From contig DATCTN010000006.1 in NCBI GenBank assembly GCA_036567965.1, positions 1 through 64,000 on the forward strand: DNA of 64,000 nucleotides, written 5' to 3'. The notes below the pieces were generated by a model that saw only the letters and a program-made list of their open reading frames with translations, did no database searches and was not told the DNA's origin. Positions 35,344 to 44,612 of the stretch are shown in pieces (the first letter of the stretch is position 1; every line of letters starts with the position of its first letter). A program made the position numbers and the translations under genes. The stretch comes from Candidatus Kryptoniota bacterium. Its GTDB lineage: Bacteria > Bacteroidota > Ignavibacteria > Kryptoniales > JAKASW01.

Positions 35344-36363
35344 ATGAAGATGCTCGGGGAGTTTTCCCGGAAATTTACATTGCCCTTCTTTAAGCATTCA
35401 CTATCTGCAATAAGAGTCATGGCGCTTTTGGCCGCATTCGGCTCCATCGCGCGCGCACAGGCCAATTATGGAAGCGAGAACAAATTGGTTCTATTCAAAC
35501 CAGTTTCAAATTTCATGAGCTGTGAATCATCTCGCGCAAACGAAAACTGGAATTCTTCCCTACTCGCGCCTGGACCACCTGTTGTGTCGTCGCAACAAGA
35601 CGGAAGGTTTACACTCTTCGGCAATTTTGGCAACAACTTCATTGATAGTTTCAGAGGTGCCAACATCTATCTTCATCTCGCAGCAGTAGCCTCAACAGCT
35701 ATAATTGTAACGTCGGACGTCGACTACAACGTGCAACATTTTTTCAACAATCATCCGGAATATGGCAGCTGGGCTCGTCCAGTGGTACTTAGCGGAGAAT
35801 TACTCCCATTTGTCGCGGGAGGTTCGCTCTTCGCATATGCAAACATCCGAAATGACAATCAGGCGCTTGGTGCCTCGTTTGCTGTGCTCCAGGCATCCAT
35901 GATGGAGTTCCTTTACAACTCGGCGCTGAAAGCGATAACAGGAAGGCCGAATCCGGATTGGAGACATAATGCGGACATGGACAGCTTAAGCAAAACTTTT
36001 AGATTTGGTTTTCTACGTGGAGGAATTTTCTGGGGATGGCCTTCGGGACACACCGCAGGAACGATGGCGGTTGTATCCGCTCTGACAAATTACTATCCAA
36101 ACAGCACCTGGCTCAAGGTAGCCGGCTACGGGCTTGTGGCATACACGATATTCGGAGTTTCCGCGACAAACCGCGGCGGCATGCACTGGTTCTCAGACGC
36201 GGTAGCGGCTGCTCTCATGTCCTACGCTATCGGTTCCACCATCGGCAAATATTATAGGAATGTCTACAATTCATCAAAGAGTCCATCTTCCAGCATCACC
36301 GCGACATCGGCGAAGACGATCGATTTTAACCCGCCGTTAATCGGCTTCTCGTTGCGATTTTGA
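35344..36363 (+). CDS. PAP2 family phosphatase
   Basis: The product is about 339 residues when started at Met 35344; starts at 35350 and 35419 are also possible. A signal-like hydrophobic segment ends near ARAQA. The acid phosphatase signature is present: KAITGRPNPDW, WGWPSGHTAG with the catalytic His, and NRGGMHWFSDAVAA with the second His. Several membrane helices surround these motifs. PAP2 enzymes remove phosphate from lipid phosphates such as phosphatidic acid or undecaprenyl pyrophosphate at the membrane. It is followed by a GNAT gene on the same strand with a gap of about 107 bases. Confidence 0.85.
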   Translation: MKMLGEFSRKFTLPFFKHSLSAIRVMALLAAFGSIARAQANYGSENKLVLFKPVSNFMSCESSRANENWNSSLLAPGPPVVSSQQDGRFTLFGNFGNNFIDSFRGANIYLHLAAVASTAIIVTSDVDYNVQHFFNNHPEYGSWARPVVLSGELLPFVAGGSLFAYANIRNDNQALGASFAVLQASMMEFLYNSALKAITGRPNPDWRHNADMDSLSKTFRFGFLRGGIFWGWPSGHTAGTMAVVSALTNYYPNSTWLKVAGYGLVAYTIFGVSATNRGGMHWFSDAVAAALMSYAIGSTIGKYYRNVYNSSKSPSSSITATSAKTIDFNPPLIGFSLRF

Positions 36364-36470
36364 TTTCCGGGCCTCTGGAATATTTGCTTCCGCAGGAGGC
36401 ATGCAACGACCGGCTTCAAGATATCGTCCAATAATTCGACTCTATCAAGTTGAAATTGAAAGAGGTGAAA

Positions 36471-36995
36471 ATGAATCAGGAAAAAGACGATCATGAAAAA
36501 TTGAATATCAGGATTGCAAATGAGGCCGATTCAGGTATCGTCCTGGGATTCATAAAAGATCTGGCAGAATTTGAAAAGCTCGCCAAAGAAGTGAGGGCTA
36601 CTGATGAAATAATACGAGAGAACGTTTTCAGGAAAAAATATGCTGAGGTGCTGATAGCTGAATACAAAGATCTTCCGGTCGGCTTCGCACTATACTTTCA
36701 CAACTTCTCGACTTTTCTTGGGAGGCCCGGAATCTATCTTGAAGATCTTTACATAAGATCCGAGTTTAGAGGAAAGGGATTTGGCAAACAGCTTCTCATA
36801 TATCTCGCAAAGCTGGCGAGGCAGAGGGAATGCGGGAGAGTTGAGTGGGCTGTCCTCGATTGGAATGAAAAAGCAATCTCATTTTACAAATCGCTGGGAG
36901 CGATACAACTGAACGATTGGATCGTCAACAGGGTGACGGGCAGTGCGCTGGAAAACCTCGCGGATGAACCCTGCGCGAGTTGGATAGGCGAGTAA
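36471..36995 (+). CDS. GNAT family N-acetyltransferase (SAT-like)
   Basis: The start at 36471 has AGAGGTG five bases upstream. The 174-residue protein shows the diamine acetyltransferase-like pattern: IRIANEADSGIVLGFIKDLAEFEK, the acetyl-CoA loop RGKGFGKQLL, and the end VLDWNEKAISFYKSLGA. GNAT enzymes transfer acetyl from acetyl-CoA to amines. The match to spermidine/diamine acetyltransferases is suggestive only. The downstream interval 36996-37175 has a TGGGGGC/GCCCCCA hairpin near 37128-37151 without a T-tract. Confidence 0.85.
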   Translation: MNQEKDDHEKLNIRIANEADSGIVLGFIKDLAEFEKLAKEVRATDEIIRENVFRKKYAEVLIAEYKDLPVGFALYFHNFSTFLGRPGIYLEDLYIRSEFRGKGFGKQLLIYLAKLARQRECGRVEWAVLDWNEKAISFYKSLGAIQLNDWIVNRVTGSALENLADEPCASWIGE

Positions 36996-37175
36996 CGTCA
37001 ATCTCGTAGTGCGATGCTCCACGCGGAAGAAACGGGGGCTGAAACTAAGCTCTGGGTTCCTACGTCGGTCAGAAGCGTCGCTGGCGGCTTATGTAAAGGA
37101 TGGCCGCACTTCTCAGAGACGCTTACTGGGGGCACACGATTTGCGCCCCCAGGTGCTTGCAACTCTATGTCAGGT

Positions 37176-37709
37176 TTAGAGAAGAACGGAAAATCCCAGA
37201 AGAATCCGACGCGCGTAGACATGCGGGCTCGACCTCAGATAAACTTCGTCGAAATCCTGGTACCGATATTCAACTCTAAAGAGCGCTCTCCCTCCTAGAG
37301 TCATGATCTTGAGGCCGGCACCAAGATTCAGGAACCGGATGCCAGTCATGTAACCTGCCGATCGGATTAACGGTTGGTTGAACGGTAAGCCGTCACCCAC
37401 ACCGTATCCGACGAGCGCAAAAGGAACGACGACGTTGTACCCGATTCCATAACTGTAGGAAAGATTTCCGCTGACATTCAAAGCCGGTGGAATACCTTTT
37501 GCGACCGCGCTGAGAAATTCCGGTTCGATCGAAAGTCCCTCGACTAAAAACAGACCGGGGCGAACTGCCAACGACGCATAGTTATTGTTTCCTCCGGGAC
37601 TGGAAAATGAATTTGCGTCTGTGGACAGCGACATTTCCCATCGCGGGTGAAACCCCTGGCAGAAACCCACCGCGGGGACCAAGAGAATTAAGAAAAGAAG
37701 AGTCTTCAT
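37176..37709 (-). CDS. Outer-membrane beta-barrel-like protein
   Basis: Started at 37709, the product has 177 residues and opens with a clear signal peptide (MKTLLFLILLVPAVGFCQG). The body alternates strand-like segments (LAVRPGLFLVEGLSIEPEFLS, VSGNLSYSYGIGYNVVVPF) and ends with an aromatic/hydrophobic strand (RILLGFSVLL), as in small OmpA/OprF-type barrels. The 36 extra residues upstream in the same frame look unlike coding sequence and lack a ribosome-binding site. Function is unknown. Confidence 0.65.
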   Translation of the reverse strand: MKTLLFLILLVPAVGFCQGFHPRWEMSLSTDANSFSSPGGNNNYASLAVRPGLFLVEGLSIEPEFLSAVAKGIPPALNVSGNLSYSYGIGYNVVVPFALVGYGVGDGLPFNQPLIRSAGYMTGIRFLNLGAGLKIMTLGGRALFRVEYRYQDFDEVYLRSSPHVYARRILLGFSVLL

Positions 37710-38323
37710 CCTTATTGCCCTTTCAGAAAGTTTACACGAGAAAGAACACTCTCGCTCAATGAAGCAGATGTCGAGCGCATGTACAGTGATTTTAGTCTCT
37801 GTCGCTTTCAAATGCAATTAATTCACCATCCAATTAGGCAGATGCATAGCGGTAAGTGAGTGGAATCAAACTGTACCATTTCCCCCTCTTCCGTCACAAT
37901 TCCGCCAATTCCTCCTCCGTAAGAGGAATTCGGGCGATCAATCTAAGATCCGCTCTCCGACTAAGAGCAATCTATGGAACGACTCAGTCTGTCGCAAGGC
38001 CACTTAAAATCTTATCAACAAGATGAGGATGTTCGGTTTATCGTACTCCTTTTCCATCGAGGACCGAAGTGCAAAACTTGTCGACCCCGACAATATGACC
38101 GCTCGGAAAGTCTTTGAGAAACATCATTACCTCGATGCTCATGGCAGCCGTGCTCGCGTTGCATTTCGCGCTCAGGTCATTCACCTGCCGCATGAGATCG
38201 TAGTGATGAAGCGAAGGCACATGATCCATTCCACATAATCCTGTCGGCCCTGACTTAGTTGATCGGAATTTCTTTTGCACTCGAAGTACCTGCCTGCTAA
38301 CTTTCGTTAAATCAGAGGATGAG
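37710..38323. other. Gene-free stretch
   Basis: A minus-strand open frame at 38038-38280 contains SGHIVGVDKF, faintly like a methyltransferase motif, but no start signal or family was found. Nothing else is supportable. Confidence 0.35.
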
Positions 38324-39427
38324 ATGTTCCGTCATCGCAATTTCCTTTGCCGAAGACTCACATGGCTGCTCCCTGTCCTCATTTCAGCCGGGACCGCTTT
38401 CGGCCAGACAACGGCCCAGAAAGACGAACTTCTTTCCACACTTGGGAATCTCGCCGAATCGGCCGCAAGATCATATGTCTCTCCGTTAGTTTCAGGATTC
38501 GGCGCAGACCTTAACTCAGGGTGGGTTCACAGGACGCCGGACCCGACAAAACTTTCCTTGGATTTGGAATTCGGCCTCGTCGGCATGTTCTCATTCTTTT
38601 CGGAGTCGAGCAAGAGCTTCAGTTCGTCCGGATCGTTTAAGTTCGATTACCGGGAGACCGATCTTCTTATACCAAACAATTATGCCGGAGAGGAACGAGA
38701 TTCGATTCGTTCTCAGCTGATGAATATACCTTTTACGGTGACTCTCTCCGGGCCGACAGTAGTAGGATCGAACACGGACACGATCAGGGTCAAGTTTTCA
38801 GGCGGGACTGCAAGTGTTGTGTATAAAGGAGTCAAAGAAAGCATATCCCTCGACCCAATTGAGTTCTCAACTCACGTGACGGCGATCCTTCAAGAGCTCC
38901 CGCTTCTTCCGATGGCCGCGTGTCAGTTCTCACTTGGAATGGTTTACGGGACATCCCTGTCATTTAGATTCCTCCCCACCTCGAATGTCAACGGCAAACT
39001 CGGCAAGACAACTTACGGCGGATTCGGATTTCAGCATAATCCGATGGTATGGTTCAATAATTCCCTCCCGCTGAACCTGTCGTTCTCGCTGTTCACACAA
39101 ACTCTGAAAATAGGCTCGGTATTCAAGAGCACGGCGACAGACGCCGGAGTATTCGCGAGCAAAAGAGTCGGTTGGGGGATTCTGAACATCACGCCCTTTG
39201 CAGGCTTGTCGCTGGAAAAGTCAAACATGACAATCGCCTACGACTTTCAAACGACCGGTCCGCGCGACGATTCGATTTCGATCCCCATATCATTCGTGCT
39301 TAAAGGCGAAAACAACGCAAGACTGACTTTAGGTGTTTCCGTAAAGATAGTCTTTATAGACGTGAGCGCGGACTACAGCATCGCGAAGTACAATTCAATG
39401 AGCATTGGGGTCGGACTGATCTACTGA
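38324..39427 (+). CDS. DUF6588-like outer-membrane protein
   Basis: The 367-residue protein has a signal peptide ending near AFGQ (residue 28). It then has the DUF6588 organisation: a short helix (LLSTLGNLAESAARSYVSPLVSG), FGADLNSGWVHR, a long strand-rich body and barrel-like strands with a terminal SIGVGLIY. A good ribosome-binding site precedes the ATG. DUF6588 proteins are common in this bacterial group and are of unknown function; the barrel is inferred from the strand pattern. It is a single plus-strand gene. Confidence 0.75.
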   Translation: MFRHRNFLCRRLTWLLPVLISAGTAFGQTTAQKDELLSTLGNLAESAARSYVSPLVSGFGADLNSGWVHRTPDPTKLSLDLEFGLVGMFSFFSESSKSFSSSGSFKFDYRETDLLIPNNYAGEERDSIRSQLMNIPFTVTLSGPTVVGSNTDTIRVKFSGGTASVVYKGVKESISLDPIEFSTHVTAILQELPLLPMAACQFSLGMVYGTSLSFRFLPTSNVNGKLGKTTYGGFGFQHNPMVWFNNSLPLNLSFSLFTQTLKIGSVFKSTATDAGVFASKRVGWGILNITPFAGLSLEKSNMTIAYDFQTTGPRDDSISIPISFVLKGENNARLTLGVSVKIVFIDVSADYSIAKYNSMSIGVGLIY

Positions 39428-39535
39428 ATTCGGCAGCCTTCACCAGCCGAACCCACTTAAAGTGTTCTCCGATCGTCCCTGATATGCATTGAATGATTCT
39501 GTGCCGACAGGTAGATTGAACGGCAAAGGAAACGC

Positions 39536-40351
39536 ATGAAGGGCATGATCTTCGACATAAAACGGTATGCGCTCCATGATGGACCAGGGATTCGTCAGAC
39601 AATATTCTTCAAAGGTTGTACGCTGCGATGCTGGTGGTGTCACAATCCAGAAAGCCAGTCCACCTCGAGTGAAGCAGTAAGTCGGGAGCTCAAGATGGAC
39701 GGCAAGTCTTTCTTTGAGACCGTGACTGTTGGACAGCTTATGACCGTGGACGAGGTAATGTCGGAAATCAAAAGAGAGTCTGTTTTCTTCGACGAGTCCC
39801 GGGGAGGAGTAACTTTCTCCGGCGGTGAGCCACTCCTGCAGGTTCGGTTTCTGAAGGAGCTCGCAACTGAATGTAGAAAGAACGGCATTAGTACCGCGCT
39901 CGACACTTGCGGGTATGCCACAAAAGAGGCCGTAGATTCAATCGCTGGCCTCATCGACCTATTTCTTTTCGATTTGAAGTTCATCGACGATGAGAAGCAT
40001 CGCGACTACACGGGAGTTTCAAATCGAATCATCCTTGAAAACCTACGGCGCCTTTCTCAATGCGGCAGCAACATAATAATTCGTTTCCCTGTCGTGCCAG
40101 GAGTGACAGACACTGACGGAAATATCGAACAGATCATAACACTTCTACAATCACTACCCGAAATCAAAGAGATTGACCTTCTCCCTTACCATACAATTGG
40201 AAAGCACAAATACGAACAATTCGGAATTGAAAATAAGATGATGCGAATATCTGCGTGTAATGCAGAGATTGGACCACCCGAGTCTGAGAAAATCTCAACC
40301 TTGAAGAGAAGATTCGAAGAGAATGGGTATAACGTGAAAGTTGGGGGCTAG
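39536..40351 (+). CDS. Radical SAM glycyl-radical-enzyme activase
   Basis: The 271-residue protein has the radical SAM CX3CX2C motif (Cys28, Cys32, Cys35 in GCTLRCWWCHNP), preceded by the activase opening HDGPGIRQTIFF, and FSGGEPLLQ further on. It uses S-adenosylmethionine to abstract hydrogen from the Gly of its partner enzyme, encoded three bases downstream. The region after the motif (residues 40-75) has no cysteine cluster, so the auxiliary two-cluster ferredoxin insert of most non-PflA activases is absent. AAAGGA precedes the start. Confidence 0.88.
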   Translation: MKGMIFDIKRYALHDGPGIRQTIFFKGCTLRCWWCHNPESQSTSSEAVSRELKMDGKSFFETVTVGQLMTVDEVMSEIKRESVFFDESRGGVTFSGGEPLLQVRFLKELATECRKNGISTALDTCGYATKEAVDSIAGLIDLFLFDLKFIDDEKHRDYTGVSNRIILENLRRLSQCGSNIIIRFPVVPGVTDTDGNIEQIITLLQSLPEIKEIDLLPYHTIGKHKYEQFGIENKMMRISACNAEIGPPESEKISTLKRRFEENGYNVKVGG

Positions 40352-40353
40352 AA

Positions 40354-42717
40354 ATGAACTCCAGGATTCAACGGCTGAGGGAAGAAAGTCTAAACGCGAT
40401 CAACAGGATTTCTCCTGAGCGAGCAGTTCTCGTAACAGAATTTTACAAGAACGAGGCCGCCGACATATTGTCAATACCGGTGAAGCGGGCACTCGCGTTC
40501 AAATATATTCTTTCGAAAAAGTCGATCTGCATTAACAATGGCGAATTGATTGTCGGCGAACGCGGTCCAGCACCCAAAGCAACTCCTACGTATCCTGAGA
40601 TCTGCCTCCATTCCCTCGAAGATCTGGACAATCTCGACACACGTCCGAAAGTCTCGTTCAAAGTGGATGAAGCGACGAAAAAGATCTACAGGGATCTCGT
40701 CATCCCCTTCTGGCAAGGAAGAACCATTCGTGAAAAAATCTTCTCGACAGTCGATAAAGAATGGATCGACTCATACGAAGCAGGCGTCTTCACGGAGTTC
40801 CTTGAACAGCGGGCGCCCGGACACACCGCAAACGGCGGAAAGATCTACGGCAAGGGAATGCTCGACATAAAAGAAGACGTCAGTCGGGCTATAGCTTCTC
40901 TCGATTACTACACCGATTCGCGTGCTTACGAGAGGCGGGAGGAGTTGAGAGCGATGGAAATTGCGGCCGACGCCATCATTAATTTCGCGGAAAGACACTC
41001 CGACGTGCTGCAGCGTCTCGCGTCAGATGAAAAGGATCCCGGTAGAAGAAAAGAGCTCCAGGAAATGTCTCGGATATGCAGGCGAGTACCTGCCAACAGG
41101 CCGACGACTTTCCATGAAGCGCTCCAATACTATTGGTTCGTGCATATCGGCGTGATCACCGAATTGAATCCATGGGACTCGTTCAACCCGGGAAGACTCG
41201 ACCAGCACCTATTACCATTTTACGAAAGGGACGTCCGGGCAGGAGTCCTTACCGAAGACAGAGCCAAAGAACTCCTCGAGGCATTCTGGATAAAATTTAA
41301 TAATCACCCTGCCCCGCCGAAGGTCGGAGTCACCGCCGCAGAAAGCGGCACGTACACAGATTTCTCCCTCATCAATCTCGGTGGAGTGAAAGAAGACGGT
41401 TCAGACGGGGTGAACGATCTCACATACATAATTCTCGACGTAATAGAAGAGATGAGAATCCTGCAGCCGAGCTCGATGATTCAGGTGAGCAAGAAGAATC
41501 CCGACAAATTCATCAAGCGAGCGGCGAAGATTATCAGGACGGGGTTTGGTCAGCCATCCGTATTCAATACCGATGCGATAGTGCAAGAACTCGTACGCCA
41601 GGGCAAATCTGTCGCGGACGCGCGAAACGGCGGCGCGAGCGGATGCGTCGAGTCCGGCGCATTCGGCACCGAGAGCTACATACTTACCGGGTACTTCAAT
41701 CTCGTCAAGATCCTGGAGATCACGCTGCATGACGGCATCGACCCTCGCACCGGAAAAATGATCGGGATTCGAACCGGAGACCCAGCGGGTTTTACTACCT
41801 TCGCGCAGCTTATGGGCGCGTTCAAGAAGCAGGAGAAATATTTCGCCGACATAAAACTCAAGGGCAACAATCTTATCGAAAGGCTGCATGCCGACTACCT
41901 CCCTGTACCCTTTTTATCGTTGTTGATAGACGACTGTGTGGCAAACGGTAAGGACTACAATGACGGTGGAGCAAGGTACAATACGAACTACGTTCAGGGA
42001 GTGGGCCTTGGGAGCCTCACAGACATACTGACTTCAATCCGGTACAACGTGTTCGATAACAAAAAGTACTCCATGTCGGAACTTTTGAATGCGCTCGAGA
42101 TGAATTTTGATGGGTTCGACAAACTCCGCCTCGATTTGATTTATCATACGCCGAAATATGGAAACGATGAGGACTACGCGGATGAACAAGCAGCAAAGGT
42201 CTTTGACATTTTCTTCGATTCGATTGACGGAAGGCCGACGACGAAGGGCGGCATCTACAGGATAAACCTGTTGCCGACCACCTGCCATGTGTATTTCGGA
42301 AGCGTGACGATGGCGACCCCGGACGGGCGAAAAGCAGGTGAGCCATTGTCCGAGGGAATATCTCCAGTTCAGGGCGCGGACACGAAAGGGCCGACGGCGG
42401 TGGTGAAATCAGCATCGAAGATTGACCATATCAAGACGGGCGGAACGCTATTGAACCAGAAGTTCTCACCACACCTCCTCGATTCAGACGAAGGAATAAA
42501 CAACCTCACGTCGCTGATCAGGAGCTATTTTAGACTCGATGGGCATCACATCCAGTTCAATGTGGTCACAGCCGAAACACTGAAAGACGCCCAGCTGCAT
42601 CCCGAAAAATATCGTGACCTGATTGTTCGTGTCGCAGGGTACAGCGATTACTTCAACGATCTCGGTAAGGACTTGCAGGATGAAATCATCCGGAGGACAG
42701 AGCATCAGTGCTTTTGA
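40354..42717 (+). CDS. hypD: Glycyl radical enzyme, trans-4-hydroxy-L-proline dehydratase-like
   Basis: The 787-residue enzyme carries the active-site Cys431 in GGASGCVESGAFG, the following Glu typical of dehydratase-type members, and the glycyl radical loop RVAGYSDYF with Gly762. From memory its segments match the Clostridioides HypD closely: LREESLNAINRISPERAVL, GVFTEFLEQRAPGHT, DDCVANGKDYNDGGARYNT, HIKTGGTLLNQKF and LQDEIIRRTEH. That enzyme dehydrates trans-4-hydroxyproline to pyrroline-5-carboxylate. No proC lies adjacent. Identity to HypD is recognition without alignment; another dehydratase of the same class is the alternative. Cytosolic and oxygen-sensitive by family knowledge. Confidence 0.82.
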   Translation: MNSRIQRLREESLNAINRISPERAVLVTEFYKNEAADILSIPVKRALAFKYILSKKSICINNGELIVGERGPAPKATPTYPEICLHSLEDLDNLDTRPKVSFKVDEATKKIYRDLVIPFWQGRTIREKIFSTVDKEWIDSYEAGVFTEFLEQRAPGHTANGGKIYGKGMLDIKEDVSRAIASLDYYTDSRAYERREELRAMEIAADAIINFAERHSDVLQRLASDEKDPGRRKELQEMSRICRRVPANRPTTFHEALQYYWFVHIGVITELNPWDSFNPGRLDQHLLPFYERDVRAGVLTEDRAKELLEAFWIKFNNHPAPPKVGVTAAESGTYTDFSLINLGGVKEDGSDGVNDLTYIILDVIEEMRILQPSSMIQVSKKNPDKFIKRAAKIIRTGFGQPSVFNTDAIVQELVRQGKSVADARNGGASGCVESGAFGTESYILTGYFNLVKILEITLHDGIDPRTGKMIGIRTGDPAGFTTFAQLMGAFKKQEKYFADIKLKGNNLIERLHADYLPVPFLSLLIDDCVANGKDYNDGGARYNTNYVQGVGLGSLTDILTSIRYNVFDNKKYSMSELLNALEMNFDGFDKLRLDLIYHTPKYGNDEDYADEQAAKVFDIFFDSIDGRPTTKGGIYRINLLPTTCHVYFGSVTMATPDGRKAGEPLSEGISPVQGADTKGPTAVVKSASKIDHIKTGGTLLNQKFSPHLLDSDEGINNLTSLIRSYFRLDGHHIQFNVVTAETLKDAQLHPEKYRDLIVRVAGYSDYFNDLGKDLQDEIIRRTEHQCF

Positions 42718-43024
42718 AGCCGGTGTTGGTACATAGATCCCGGGGTATCCGAGAGGCCCTCTGCCGGAAGATCCGGAGCCATCCGGTGGCGTTCCGCATG
42801 TATCTCTTGATATAGAAATGTGATATGCATAAATTGTAAGTGGTTGTAGATCATAGGGTAACTATTCTCACACAACGTGTCCGTACGAAATTGCGGACTG
42901 GAAATTTTCGGAGTTGAAGAGTCCCGCACGCCGCAGGAACCGCCTCCGAACGATTCCCAAATTCAAAACGAAACAGTCTGGCTAACGCCAGGCGAAATAA
43001 TCCATTTTCTGGACCGAAGAGAAA
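42718..43024. other. Intergenic region before rho
   Basis: It presumably holds the end of the glycyl-radical operon and the rho promoter. No confident terminator, riboswitch or promoter boxes were recognised. Confidence 0.3.
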
Positions 43025-44191
43025 ATGAAACGACGACATATTATTAACAGACCACAGAACAACAACAACAACTCATCCCCTTCATCTTTCACCGGCATTC
43101 TCGAGATCGATCATGCGCGAAAGAATCCCAACGGCCGGAGCCACGGCTTCACGAGGCAGCTCAGCCTGACGATGAGCCCTTCAAGTGCAGACACATTTGT
43201 CCCGTCGTCATTCATCGATCAATATTTTCTGAGACCGGGTGTCCTGCTGACCGGCACCGCGGTTCGTGGTGGGGGAAGAAGTCCTGAGGCAAGATCGATC
43301 GAAACGATTAACGGAATGCCTCTAGACCAATGGCGCAGCGTGAAGGATTTCGGCAAGCACGACGCCGTCTCGCCTAATGAGGTGATAAGGCTCGAAGGAC
43401 CGCAATCGGATCTGGCTATGAGGATAGTTGATTTATTTTGCCCCCTGGGGAAGGGACAGCGGGCGCTGATCGTCTCCCCGCCGAAAGCCGGAAAAACAAT
43501 CCTTCTTCAACAAATCGCTCAGGCCATCAATTCAAATTATCCGGGTATCGAACTCATTGTGCTCCTGATTGATGAGCGGCCGGAAGAAGTAACAGATATG
43601 CGTCGGACAATCAAGGGTGAAGTCTTCGCGAGTTCAAACGATAATGATTATCCGAGTCATGTACGTCTCGCCCAGCTCGTCCCTGAATACGCAAAGCGGA
43701 AAGCGGAGACCGGAAAAGATGTCGTGCTCCTTCTCGATTCGCTGACAAGACTTGGGCGGGCGTTCAACGTCAATCAGAAGAGCAGCGGGAGAACGATGTC
43801 TGGTGGAGTGGACATACGCGCCCTCGAAGTGCCGAAGCGAATTTTCGGTGCGGCCCGAAAACTTGAAAATGGAGGTTCTCTGACTATCGTTGCGACGATA
43901 CTGGTAGACACAAACTCCCGAATGGATGAGCTCATATTCCAGGAGTTCAAGGGTACCGGAAATATGGAGCTCGTTCTTGACAGGGATCTCGCGAATGAAA
44001 GGATTTTTCCGGCAATCAATCTCGGAGTGTCAGGTACGCGCCGCGAGGAACTTCTCTTCGGTTCGGATCTTCAGCAGTACCAGATTCTGAGGCGGACTAT
44101 TGCGCGACTTTCCACGAGAGAGGCGATGCTCGCAGTGCAAAAGCTGATCAGGATTTACCCATCCAATTCAAAACTCCTTTCCAGTTTTTAG
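43025..44191 (+). CDS. rho: Transcription termination factor Rho, short form
   Basis: The 388-residue protein has the Rho ATPase core: Walker A SPPKAGKT (152-158), LIDERPEEVTDM, Walker B VVLLLDSLTR, the Q-loop region MSGGVDIRALEVPKR, and EFKGTGNMEL. The first 120 residues are unlike the usual Rho: a poly-Asn stretch (QNNNNNSS), no helical Rho_N domain, and a degenerate version of the RNA-binding cold-shock fold (SSFIDQYFLRPGVLLTGTA replaces the usual GLRTGD region). Canonical Rho has about 420 residues. It could be a second, specialised Rho. It acts on nascent RNA in the cytosol. Confidence 0.85.
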   Translation: MKRRHIINRPQNNNNNSSPSSFTGILEIDHARKNPNGRSHGFTRQLSLTMSPSSADTFVPSSFIDQYFLRPGVLLTGTAVRGGGRSPEARSIETINGMPLDQWRSVKDFGKHDAVSPNEVIRLEGPQSDLAMRIVDLFCPLGKGQRALIVSPPKAGKTILLQQIAQAINSNYPGIELIVLLIDERPEEVTDMRRTIKGEVFASSNDNDYPSHVRLAQLVPEYAKRKAETGKDVVLLLDSLTRLGRAFNVNQKSSGRTMSGGVDIRALEVPKRIFGAARKLENGGSLTIVATILVDTNSRMDELIFQEFKGTGNMELVLDRDLANERIFPAINLGVSGTRREELLFGSDLQQYQILRRTIARLSTREAMLAVQKLIRIYPSNSKLLSSF

Positions 44192-44412
44192 TCCACGGAA
44201 TAGAATAATACAATAACATTCCCGAATTCCTTCCAACATTTTCACCGATATAATTCCACAAGTACTCACCAGGAAACTTTTTAAAATTCCAATTTTGACG
44301 GACAAGACTTCGCAGGTGTGGAGTTCGTAATCTCAGATTACGCTTTTGTTATGACGTTCCGAACAAGAGTCCTTGAGAGTTACCAAAAGCAAAGTTTTGA
44401 CGGGGGCAGGTG

Positions 44413-44428
44413 TGGCACAAGCATTGCT
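44413..44428 (+). promoter_or_regulatory. Sigma-54 promoter
   Basis: TGGCACAAGCATTGCT matches the sigma-54 consensus TGGCAC-N5-TTGC[AT], with GG (44414-44415) and GC (44426-44427) separated by exactly 10 bases. Transcription would start near 44439, giving a leader of about 170 bases before the DUF4402 gene. No enhancer-binding protein gene is in the window. Confidence 0.7.
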
Positions 44429-44475
44429 AAATATAAGTCGGACGCTCTCCACCGTACGCGCCGGCCGGCACACGG

Positions 44476-44560
44476 CGGTTTTTGTGAACGAACACAAAAC
44501 CGGAATTGCGCTCTTGCAAATAACCTTGCAGGAGCGTTACATCGATGCCCGTAGGGCATC
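44476..44560 (+). promoter_or_regulatory. Leader with three consecutive hairpins before the DUF4402 gene
   Basis: Three stem-loops are visible. Stem 1 is GGTTTTTGTG/CACAAAACC (44477-44501). Stem 2 is CGCTC-TTGCAA/TTGCA-GGAGCG (44509-44536). Stem 3 is GATGCCC/GGGCATC with a 3-base loop (44544-44560). None is followed by a proper T-tract. They lie between the sigma-54 promoter and the start at 44613 and could stabilise or regulate the mRNA. No known riboswitch class was recognised. Confidence 0.55.
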
Positions 44561-44612
44561 AAAAGTAAAATCCCCTTTGCAAAACCATTAAAACCTTCGG
44601 AGGGAAAACTAT

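Noticed and set aside
38038-38280. Minus-strand 80-residue frame with a faint methyltransferase-like motif
   Set aside because: No ribosome-binding site, no start context and only one short motif.
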